This document shows positions 1-6,788 of a stretch of DNA of 64,000 bases, piece after piece. The position numbers and the translations under genes are program-made. Each line of letters starts with the position of its first letter. Position 1 is the stretch's first letter. A model generated the notes under the pieces. That model was not told where the DNA came from, searched no databases, and worked only from the letters and a program-made list of their open reading frames with translations. The DNA comes from JANXUR01 sp038229415 (GTDB taxonomy: Bacteria > Acidobacteriota > Terriglobia > Terriglobales > Acidobacteriaceae), in assembly GCA_038229415.1 (NCBI GenBank), contig JBBROM010000017.1, forward strand, positions 1-64,000. Direction: 5' to 3'.

Positions 1-152
1 ACAAGATGGTGGAAGGACTGCTGGCGCGGATGGAGTATCGGGGCGACTTCTCTGACCAGCCATTCTTTGATCGCGGGGATACCTTGGCTGTGAGCAAGAA
101 TCAGCACACGCTCACGCTGGGCGTGGTGGCATTCTTCGGGCCAAAGCGGTAG
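1..152 (+). CDS. C-terminal end of an outer-membrane beta-barrel porin (partial)
   Basis: The window opens inside a reading frame (codons from base 3) that encodes 49 residues before a TAG at 150-152. The tail reads as amphipathic beta-strands: an EYRGDFSD segment, a KNQHTLTLGVV strand and a terminal VAFFGP strand. This pattern is typical of the OmpL-like beta-barrel porin-2 group common in acidobacteria (family knowledge). Only the last strands are visible, so substrate and length cannot be judged. A strong terminator follows. Confidence 0.6.
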   Translation, partial: KMVEGLLARMEYRGDFSDQPFFDRGDTLAVSKNQHTLTLGVVAFFGPKR

Positions 153-182
153 GGCTGAACAGACTGCAAGAGGACTGTAAGA

Positions 183-225
183 GCTGGGCGGGGATGCAAG
201 ATTCCCGCCCAGCATTTTTGTTTCT
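183..225 (+). terminator. Rho-independent terminator after the porin
   Basis: A perfect 10-bp stem, GCTGGGCGGG at 183-192 pairing with CCCGCCCAGC at 204-213, closes an 11-nt loop and is followed by ATTTTTGTTT. It lies 31 bases after the porin stop codon and points away from it. Confidence 0.85.
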
Positions 226-244
226 GGAGCGTGCGTTACGCACA

Positions 245-1369
245 CTAAAGCAGCCGGTAGCTTCGGCAGGCAAGTCCGCGCAGCCAAGGTCGGACGCGAG
301 TGACCAAGGGCAACAACATTTGCGACCAGATGCGGAAATACTCTTCATGGAGTACCACCGTGATCGCCCGAGGAGCCGCCTGGGGTTGTCGCACGAACTG
401 CTGCTTGAAGTGCGCCAAAGTTCCCGGGCCGGGGCCGAGGTTGTAATGGGACGCTCCTTGCGCGTACATATCTCGCATGGCGCGCCAGTGCAGAAAGGCA
501 GCGGACTGCCGATGCGCCGGAGCGAAAGCAGCCAGATGGCAATGCGCTGTGCGACCGTCGCGCAGCACCAAGGCTGCACCCACTGCTTCGTCGCGCAACT
601 GCACCGTATATAGCCGCACGGCATCACAGGCGGCTGCCTGCGACATGAGTTCCTGATAGAAGCGAAGCGGGCGCTCCAGATGAAATTGTTTCTGGCGCGC
701 GGACTCCAGAAACATCGGCCATAGATGCTCGAGATCCAGCGGTGAATTGTGGGCACGAAACTCGTAGCCTGTCTCGTCGGCGCGACGCAATTTGCGGCGG
801 ACCTCGCGGTCGAAGGTGGCGAGTGTATCCTCCTCGTTGGGATGCTGCTCCACCAGATAATCCGGCGACGAAACCGAAAAATCCTGAAAGAACGGGAATG
901 CGTCTTTCCCATAGGCGTAAGGCAACGCGGCCAGATGTCGCGAGGTGTGTTCGTCTGCCGAAGTGAAGCGGAGAAAGCAGTAACTCTGGGTGTATGCCCA
1001 TTCCATCAAATCTTCCAGCGCGCTACGAGAGATGCTCTGCCCGCGCTCCAGAGAACAGGGGCCGCGAAAGACCAAGCCAACTTTGGCCCATGCGGGCCCC
1101 GTGGTCAGTACACATGCATAAATTTGCGGACTACCGGGCGTTCCCCATGCCAGGTAACGCGGAGTGAGGCCGAGCATTCGTTGCGGCTCATTCCAGTAGG
1201 GGAATTGGTGGATGTCCACCGCACTCCGAAGCAATTGGTGGTTCCAGGCTGAAAGATCAGCGATGGTCATCTCGGACCACGCGGGCCATGCCTGCAACTT
1301 AGGGGTAGATACAGCGGACGCAGTGGCGGCGTGCGCCACCAAGCCTGGTCCCGACGCGAGAACACTCAC
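245..1369 (-). CDS. GNAT/FemAB-like acyl- or aminoacyl-transferase
   Basis: A 374-residue protein whose C-terminal half looks like the FemAB / BioF2-like GNAT fold (Acetyltransf_6). The visible signs are a REVRRKLRRA helix near residue 190, then a region around 300-345 with SAAFLHWRAM, a small-residue stretch ending in YNLGPGPG, and HFKQQFV. That is the usual 'helix, YDLG, fK..fg' ending of peptidoglycan-bridge and exopolysaccharide-linked transferases. No signal peptide or membrane segment is evident, so it should act in the cytoplasm. The start is a GTG at 1369 with GAGAGG seven bases upstream; an ATG at codon 34 is a weaker alternative. It is the last minus-strand gene before the convergent porin. 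The substrate cannot be read from the sequence. Confidence 0.7.
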   Translation of the reverse strand: MSVLASGPGLVAHAATASAVSTPKLQAWPAWSEMTIADLSAWNHQLLRSAVDIHQFPYWNEPQRMLGLTPRYLAWGTPGSPQIYACVLTTGPAWAKVGLVFRGPCSLERGQSISRSALEDLMEWAYTQSYCFLRFTSADEHTSRHLAALPYAYGKDAFPFFQDFSVSSPDYLVEQHPNEEDTLATFDREVRRKLRRADETGYEFRAHNSPLDLEHLWPMFLESARQKQFHLERPLRFYQELMSQAAACDAVRLYTVQLRDEAVGAALVLRDGRTAHCHLAAFAPAHRQSAAFLHWRAMRDMYAQGASHYNLGPGPGTLAHFKQQFVRQPQAAPRAITVVLHEEYFRIWSQMLLPLVTRVRPWLRGLACRSYRLL

Positions 1370-1412
1370 GATACAGCCTCTCAGTCGCGGGGGCGGCTTG
1401 CCAACAGACTTA

Positions 1413-1470
1413 GGCTATCGAAAAGAGGCGGCTATCGGGAACGTGCAGTTAGTAACGGAAGAGGCTATCG
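1413..1470. repeat. Three direct copies of GGCTATCG upstream of the GNAT gene
   Basis: GGCTATCG occurs at 1413-1420, 1430-1437 and 1463-1470, starts 17 and 33 bases apart, in the short gap upstream of the minus-strand GNAT gene. It may be a cluster of binding sites for a transcription factor, but no regulator can be named. Confidence 0.4.
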
Positions 1471-1497
1471 AGAGTCACTTGTGATTTATTGCGAACG

Positions 1498-1524
1498 CAG
1501 GAAAGCGGCGTCCGAAGACGCCGC
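1498..1524 (-). terminator. Terminator-like hairpin after the M48 gene
   Basis: GCGGCGTC (1505-1512) and GACGCCGC (1517-1524) form an 8-bp GC-rich stem with a CGAA loop. Read on the minus strand it is followed by TTTCC, a short T tract. It sits 24 bases past the stop of the M48 protease gene. Confidence 0.6.
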
Positions 1525-1547
1525 CTTGGTGGTCTTGCGTGACGAAG

Positions 1548-2948
1548 TTATCGCAGGCGCAGGGAGTTCAGCATCTGCTGGAATGCGGGCTGCAAACTGC
1601 GGAAGTCTGGATCGGGGCTGACGAAGACCATATATAGCAGGTCGCCATTGCGCTGCTTGACGGTGACCAGCCAGTCGCGCTCTGCTACTGCCTGGCCGTT
1701 GCGCTGAAGCGGCGAAGTGCCGAGCATAGCGATGGATTTTCCGGGCAGTCCGTTGATGCGGATGTTTTCATCGTGGCCAATCTGGCGCAGGTCAGCGTTC
1801 GATTGACGCAGCGAAGCCACCAATTCATGTGACGCCTGATCCAGCGAATCGCTGGCGGATTCGGGCTGAAATTCCTGAATGATCGCGCCGAACGCCACCG
1901 CATTTTGGCTCACGCCTTCTTGTGGCGCGAAGGTTACATTCGACGAGCGGTCGCCATATACCTGCCAGTTATCGGGATACGAGATGTCATAAACATCGTG
2001 GCGGAAAGAAGCGAAACGACCGCTGGGGTAAATGCTGCTCTGCGCGATGTTGCCGCTGCTTCCCTGCCCCGGCTGCTGCTGTTGTTGCTGCTGCTGCTGC
2101 TGGGCGATCTGTTGGGCAGTGAGCGGTTGTTTGCCAGAAACCAATTGTTTGATATTCGTGAATTGACCGAGGTCAGCAGTGTAGGCCTTGGTGGAAAGCG
2201 TGGAGGCTTCGCGCGTCACGGCTTCGTAGCGGTTGCCGGGGTTGGGGTGGTCACTAAAAAACTGTGAACTGTTTGCCCCGCCGGTGGCTTCCAGTTTCTT
2301 GAAGAATTCCGCCATCGCCTTGGGGTTGTAGCCGCTGTCGTACATGATGTCGGTACCGAGCAGGTCAGCTTCGCTTTCGGCCTTGCGCGAGTTGCCGAGG
2401 AAGTAGGAACCGGCTCCGAAGGAAATCGCACCCTGCGCCAACTGCCCGAGCGTGCTGTTACCGAGCAATGCGCCCAGAATGGAAAGCGGCGTGGACGCTT
2501 CCTGCTGCTTGGTGTAGGCACGCGTGGCGTGGCGCTGCACGACGTGCGAAATTTCATGCGCCATCACGCCAGCAAGTTCCGCTTCGTTGTCAGCGGCTTG
2601 AATGGTGCCGAGGTTCACGAAGATTGGGCCACCGGGTAGGGCGAAGGCGTTAATCTCCTTCTGATTGACGACGCGGAAGGAGTAGGGCCACTTGTAGCCG
2701 GGGGCGTGAGAGGAGAGGTTGGCCCCCAGACGTTGCACGTACTGCGTGACGGGATCGTTTTCCGCCAGCAGGGGCAGCTTCTTGCTTTCTTCGGCGGCGG
2801 TCTGCTGCCCGATTTTGATTTCATCCTGCACAGAGACGGCGTCGGCACCGTGGCTGGGCGTGACTCTGGCTTCTGCGAATGGGAGTTGGGCCACAGCCAG
2901 TGCCAGCACAAGTGCGGTGATGCGATAAGACTTCGTGAACGGGATCAT
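1548..2948 (-). CDS. Secreted M48-family zinc metalloprotease with a polyglutamine linker
   Basis: The start is the ATG at 2948, preceded by GAGGAGA; it gives a 466-residue protein with a clean signal peptide ending in the AEA region. The M48 domain contains HEISH at residues 131-135 (two zinc-ligand His plus catalytic Glu) and a downstream ESEAD segment that supplies the third ligand. This matches the periplasmic BepA/YfgC-type proteases that take part in outer-membrane protein quality control. After the protease domain a run of about ten glutamines (CAG/CTG repeats near 2070-2100) links to a C-terminal domain of about 170 residues ending in VFVSPDPDF and a final helix. There is no visible TPR set like that of E. 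coli BepA, so the architecture is a different one. A terminator follows. Confidence 0.9.
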   Translation of the reverse strand: MIPFTKSYRITALVLALAVAQLPFAEARVTPSHGADAVSVQDEIKIGQQTAAEESKKLPLLAENDPVTQYVQRLGANLSSHAPGYKWPYSFRVVNQKEINAFALPGGPIFVNLGTIQAADNEAELAGVMAHEISHVVQRHATRAYTKQQEASTPLSILGALLGNSTLGQLAQGAISFGAGSYFLGNSRKAESEADLLGTDIMYDSGYNPKAMAEFFKKLEATGGANSSQFFSDHPNPGNRYEAVTREASTLSTKAYTADLGQFTNIKQLVSGKQPLTAQQIAQQQQQQQQQQPGQGSSGNIAQSSIYPSGRFASFRHDVYDISYPDNWQVYGDRSSNVTFAPQEGVSQNAVAFGAIIQEFQPESASDSLDQASHELVASLRQSNADLRQIGHDENIRINGLPGKSIAMLGTSPLQRNGQAVAERDWLVTVKQRNGDLLYMVFVSPDPDFRSLQPAFQQMLNSLRLR

Positions 2949-3130
2949 GTTCTCCTCGAAGAGCCGCGATGGTTGATGCGTGTGAGACCGGGACTCCATC
3001 AGCTACGGCTCTATTTTAGATGCCAAGGCGCAACACCACGCTCGGCTTTCTGCCGGAGATATGGCGACAGATGCGGACTCGAGCGAGCAAGAGAGTTGTA
3101 TCACAACGGAAGAGGTCGCGGAGGTGGGAA

Positions 3131-3162
3131 GAAAAGGCAGCGCCGGAGATTCCGGCGCTGCC
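3131..3162 (-). terminator. Rho-independent terminator after the AAA ATPase gene
   Basis: GGCAGCGCCGG (3136-3146) pairs perfectly with CCGGCGCTGCC (3152-3162) around a 5-nt loop. On the minus strand the stem is followed by TTTTC. It lies 34 bases beyond the ATPase stop codon. Confidence 0.8.
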
Positions 3163-3196
3163 GAGGGTACTGCCAGCAAACCCGTTTTGAGAAACG

Positions 3197-4354
3197 TCAA
3201 CTTCTGCGATCACCGGCAACGGGGATCCGGTTCGCGATCACGCGGGCGGGCCGGTTGGCGGCCTGAGCGTAGGTGAGCTCAGACACCTTTTCTGGCAGGA
3301 ACGGCGTGACTGGCAGGGCGTTTTCGGCTTCGCGGACGAAGGTCATCTTGCCTGCGCTGTCGAAGTCCACCTTGATGAGGTCGCCCGGCCGCGCCTGGCC
3401 ACTGGCCACCAGATTCGCCAGCGGGAATACGAGATTGCGCTCGATGGCCCGCTTGAGGTGCCGTGCACCGTAGCGTGCGTCTGTGCCTTCACGCAGCAGG
3501 AAGTCTTTGACCGGCTGCGCGCACTGGAAGACGAATGGCGTTCCAGCAGCCGACTTGAGGATGCGCTGCTGCACGAGGCCCAGTTCCATGTCGAGAATCT
3601 TTTCCAGATGCTCGTGCCGCAGCGACCGGAAGACGACCACCTTGTCGATGCGGTTCATGAACTCGGGCGAGAACTTGCGCCGCGCCGCTTCCAGCGCGGT
3701 GTGGTTCATCTTCTCGTCCACGCGAGAGTCAATCATGGCCACCTTGCGGTTGAAGCCCATGCCACCATCCACCAGGCTGTTCATCTCCGTGGCTCCCAGG
3801 TTCGAGGTCATGAAGATGAAGCACTGGGAAAGATCCACGCGGCGGTTGTCGCCGAGCGTGAGGGTGCCCTTGTCCAAAATGCCGAGCAACAACTGCCACA
3901 GGGAGTCGCTGGCTTTTTCGATCTCGTCGAACAAGAGAATCGAGATCTTGGTGGTTTCGGTATGCCACTGGTTCAGCGCCTCCTGCGTGAGCAGGGGGTG
4001 GGTCTCGCGATGGCCGAGGTATCCCGGAGGTGAGCCGATCAGCTTAGCAATCTCGTGCGAGTGCTGGAACTCGGCGCAATCAATCTTGATGCAAGCGCGC
4101 GGGTCGCCGAACAGAGCATCGGCCACGGCTTCTACTAAGCGAGTTTTGCCTGAGCCGGTAGGGCCAAGGAACAGCAGGTTGCCGACCGGGCGACCTTGCG
4201 GGCTGAGCCCGGCAAGAAACATCTGATAGATCTCGGCGACTTTATCAATCGCCTCGTCCTGCCCGGCCACCTGCCGTCGTAGCGACTGTTCAAACTGCGT
4301 GGCATCGTTGCTGCGAAGGGTTGGATCAAGCGCCAAACACAGACCAGATCTCAT
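3197..4354 (-). CDS. Stand-alone ClpB/ClpX-like AAA+ ATPase
   Basis: This 385-residue protein is a single AAA+ module of the Clp type. Walker A GPTGSGKT is at residues 64-71, Walker B with LLFDEIEKA is at about 140-147, sensor-1 TSNLG is near 175, the arginine-finger region FSPEFMNRID follows, and a C-terminal small domain carries sensor-2 GARHLKRAIER. The order corresponds to the second ATPase domain of ClpB plus its small domain. There is no N-terminal Clp domain, no first AAA module, no zinc-binding ClpX domain and no visible IGF-type loop for ClpP. It probably remodels or unfolds proteins alone or with an unknown partner. The ATG at 4354 follows AGAGGC; two hairpins lie in its leader. Confidence 0.85.
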   Translation of the reverse strand: MRSGLCLALDPTLRSNDATQFEQSLRRQVAGQDEAIDKVAEIYQMFLAGLSPQGRPVGNLLFLGPTGSGKTRLVEAVADALFGDPRACIKIDCAEFQHSHEIAKLIGSPPGYLGHRETHPLLTQEALNQWHTETTKISILLFDEIEKASDSLWQLLLGILDKGTLTLGDNRRVDLSQCFIFMTSNLGATEMNSLVDGGMGFNRKVAMIDSRVDEKMNHTALEAARRKFSPEFMNRIDKVVVFRSLRHEHLEKILDMELGLVQQRILKSAAGTPFVFQCAQPVKDFLLREGTDARYGARHLKRAIERNLVFPLANLVASGQARPGDLIKVDFDSAGKMTFVREAENALPVTPFLPEKVSELTYAQAANRPARVIANRIPVAGDRRS

Positions 4355-4853
4355 TTTGCTGCCTCTTCCCCTCTTTGAGGGGCACCCGGCGATTTTGCCG
4401 GGCGTCTTGCTACTTGCCGCCGGGTTGTCGCTCTACCAAGCGGATTCCCAGTAGAGTGCACGTGCCCGGCCAACCTTCCATACGAGCGTTAGAGGAGGTG
4501 ACTGCGGATTTAGATGTATGTTACTGGGGTTTTTGCGGGGTTTTGGCACTGTGACCGTTGGTGAAAATGTTGCAGCGCTTTGCGCATCTTTTCGCGCGGA
4601 TTCGGGTTGTGGAGCGGGCTGGCGCGAACGTAACTTCTGACAGTAACACCTGCAGGATTACCGAAGGGCTATTGCCCGACACCAGCGATTGCCTCGTCAT
4701 CTATAATTTGGGAAGGCAGATTTCTGGAATCCGAAATTGTGCAGTAATTTGCGCATCGCCAAGAGGAATGCGCTATGCCGCCGGAGTTTTTCTGGCGGAT
4801 ATATTCGATATACGCAATTCGCAATGATTCGCAATCGTAAAGTGAGGTTCATT
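4355..4853. other. Divergent intergenic region between the AAA ATPase and ilvE
   Basis: About 500 bases with no convincing gene. On the ATPase side there are two compact hairpins, CCCCTC/GAGGGG (about 4370-4384) and CCCGGC/GCCGGG (about 4387-4404), which would lie in the ATPase 5' leader. On the ilvE side a TATAAT sits at 4702-4707, and two more hairpins (GCGCAT/ATGCGC near 4751-4773 and CCGCC/GGCGG near 4776-4797) lie between it and the ilvE start. This would give ilvE a leader of about 140 bases. No -35 match at a standard distance was found, and no T-box or peptide-attenuator leader was recognised. Confidence 0.4.
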
Positions 4854-5804
4854 ATGCCCATCAAGCAAACTGAGAAGATTTGGCACAACGGAAAGTTCGT
4901 CAACTGGAGCGACGCCACCCTGCACGTGATGTCGCATGTGGTGAACTACGGTTCTTGCGTGTTTGAGGGCATTCGCGCCTATCAACTGCCGGGCGGCCCC
5001 GCGATCTTCCGCGCGCAGGAACATATGCAGCGGCTGCTGGATTCGGCGCACGTATACCGCATGGACCTCGACTACTCCCGGCAGGAGCTGGTGGACGCGA
5101 TGCTGGAGCTGGTGGCGGTGAACAAGACTTCGCCGTGCTACATCCGTCCGATTGTGCTGCGCGGGTATGGGGATTTGGGGGTCAACCCGCTGAATTCGCC
5201 GATTGAAATTTATATGGCGAATTACGAGTGGGGCAATTTTCTGGCGACGGGCACTAACGAAGGCCCGCAAGGCATTGATGCGTGCGTTTCGACGTGGACG
5301 CGCATCGCGCCGAATACCCTGCCCGCGATGGCGAAGGCTGGCGCAAACTACATGAACTCGCAACTGATCAAGATGGAAGCCGCAACCAACGGCTACGCCG
5401 AGGGCATTGCGCTGGATTCGCACGGGTTTGTGAGCGAAGGCCCGGGCGCAAACTTGTTCATGGTGCGCCACGGTAAGTTGATCACGGCACCGATTGGTAA
5501 TTCGGTATTGCCGGGCATTACGCGCGACTCGGTGATAACGATGGCGCGCGACCTCGGCATCGAAGTCGTAGAGCAGGTGATTCCGCGCGAGATGCTGTAC
5601 ATCGCCGAAGAGATGTTCTTCTGTGGCACCGGCGCGGAGATCACGCCGGTGCGTTCGGTGGACCGCATTAGCGTGGGCAGCGGCAAGGTTGGCGCTATCA
5701 CGCACACGATTTACGACGAATACTTCGGCATCGTGAAGGGCACCAAGGCGGATCGCTTTAACTGGCTGACACCGGTTCCGGTGGCGGAGACGGTGGGGGC
5801 GTAG
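4854..5804 (+). CDS. ilvE: Branched-chain amino acid aminotransferase
   Basis: A 316-residue fold-type IV PLP enzyme that transfers the amino group between glutamate and the 2-oxo acids of leucine, isoleucine and valine. Landmarks are the N-terminal WHNGKFVNW strand, HVVNYGSCVFEGIRAY, YIRPIVLRGYGDLGV, the PLP-lysine region with AKAGANYMNSQLIKMEA, a DSHGFVSEGPGANLF segment, and FFCGTGAEITPV. Length and order match IlvE. The ATG at 4854 is preceded by GTGAGG; longer upstream frames lack homology. The gene stands alone and is closed by a terminator. Confidence 0.96.
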   Translation: MPIKQTEKIWHNGKFVNWSDATLHVMSHVVNYGSCVFEGIRAYQLPGGPAIFRAQEHMQRLLDSAHVYRMDLDYSRQELVDAMLELVAVNKTSPCYIRPIVLRGYGDLGVNPLNSPIEIYMANYEWGNFLATGTNEGPQGIDACVSTWTRIAPNTLPAMAKAGANYMNSQLIKMEAATNGYAEGIALDSHGFVSEGPGANLFMVRHGKLITAPIGNSVLPGITRDSVITMARDLGIEVVEQVIPREMLYIAEEMFFCGTGAEITPVRSVDRISVGSGKVGAITHTIYDEYFGIVKGTKADRFNWLTPVPVAETVGA

Positions 5805-5840
5805 AAGCGGTTTCGAGTTTGGTTTCTGGTGATGCGGTGG

Positions 5841-5873
5841 ACGGGCTGGCCTTTGTGGCTGGCCCGTTCTGTT
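5841..5873 (+). terminator. Terminator-like hairpin after ilvE
   Basis: ACGGGCTGGCC (5841-5851) pairs with GGCTGGCCCGT (5857-5867) through nine Watson-Crick and two G-T pairs around a TTTGT loop, followed by TCTGTTGTGG. It lies 36 bases after the ilvE stop. Confidence 0.6.
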
Positions 5874-5942
5874 GTGGCACTTCGTAGATGTTTCTTCGTG
5901 ACCTTGGTGGTGAAGGGCTTTAGCTTGCGCTAGAGTGATCCC

Positions 5943-6515
5943 ATGGCGTTTGGTAAGCGCAATGAGCGCGTGAAGACTGAGTACAATGAGCCGCTGCTGT
6001 ATGACTACGCGCTGGGCGCGCTGGGGCGGCGGATGCGGAGCGTGGCGCAGATGCGTCTGTTGCTGCGTCGCAAGGTCGCCGACCGCAGCGAGTACGGCGA
6101 AGTGCTGGTGGAGACGGTTTTGGCGCGCCTGCGCGAGCAGAAACTGCTGGACGACGCGAAGTATGCGGAGGTGTTTTCGTCGTATCGGCGGGACAATGAA
6201 AAATTTGGCAAGCGCCGCGTGGTGAACGAGCTGCGCACCAAAGGCGTGAAGGCGGAGGTGATTGACTCCGCGCTGGGTGAGACCTACGCCGAGGTGAACG
6301 ACGAGCAGCAGGCCCGCGATTACGTCCGCCGCAAGCGGCTGAAGAAGCCTACGAACCAGAAAGAGACTGCGCGGATTTTTCGCGGGCTGATGCGGGCGGG
6401 GTTCGGGGCCAAGACGATCTTCACGGTGCTGAAGCAGTGGGATGTGGACCGCGAGGTGCTGGGTGCGATGGAAAACGAAGAGCCAGAAGACTCAACCGCA
6501 GAGAGCGCTGAGTAG
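5943..6515 (+). CDS. recX: RecX family regulatory protein
   Basis: A 190-residue, highly charged, all-helical protein. The repeated three-helix units are recognisable: YALGALGRRMRSVAQMRLLLRRK, then VLARLREQKLLDDAKYAEVFSSYR, then GKRRVVNELRTKGVKAEVIDSAL, then a last unit with IFRGLMRAGFGAKTIFTVLK. These are the hallmarks of RecX, which binds inside RecA filaments and limits recombinase activity. recA is not adjacent here, unlike in many genomes. It lies between ilvE and alaS; recX-alaS proximity occurs in other bacteria too. Confidence 0.88.
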   Translation: MAFGKRNERVKTEYNEPLLYDYALGALGRRMRSVAQMRLLLRRKVADRSEYGEVLVETVLARLREQKLLDDAKYAEVFSSYRRDNEKFGKRRVVNELRTKGVKAEVIDSALGETYAEVNDEQQARDYVRRKRLKKPTNQKETARIFRGLMRAGFGAKTIFTVLKQWDVDREVLGAMENEEPEDSTAESAE

Positions 6516-6547
6516 CGCTGGCAACGCTGAGAGTTCTTCTCACCACC

Positions 6548-6723
6548 TGTGTCATCCCGACCGGAGGCTTGCGATTCGCTAGGCGAATCACAAGGCGCAG
6601 TGGAGGGACCCTGTGTTTTCCTTCCTCTGTGCTGGCTGGGCGGCGAGCGTGAAACACAAGGTTCCTCCACTACGCTCCCTCCCCCGCTTGGGCGGGGTCG
6701 GTCGCTCCGGTCGGAATGACACA
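6548..6723. repeat. Large imperfect inverted repeat, dispersed-element type
   Basis: The ends are a 19-base arm at 6548-6566 (TGTGTCATCCCGACCGGAG) and its reverse complement with one mismatch at 6705-6723. Further in, GCAGTGGAGGGACCCTGTGTT on the left is mirrored by AACACAAGGTTCCTCCACTAC on the right. The whole gap between recX and alaS is thus two related copies of one unit facing each other. A shorter relative with the same GGAATGACA edge occurs at 10547-10575. This looks like a genome-wide intergenic palindromic element. Confidence 0.7.
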
Positions 6724-6788
6724 ATCCTGGGTATGCGCACATTTCGGAACAGGTGTAGCTTCCGCTGCTAAAATCAGCACATACCTTT

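Noticed and set aside
4700..4853. T-box or peptide attenuator in the ilvE leader
   Set aside because: No T-box consensus, no leader peptide rich in branched-chain codons and no clear terminator/antiterminator pair; only two small hairpins.
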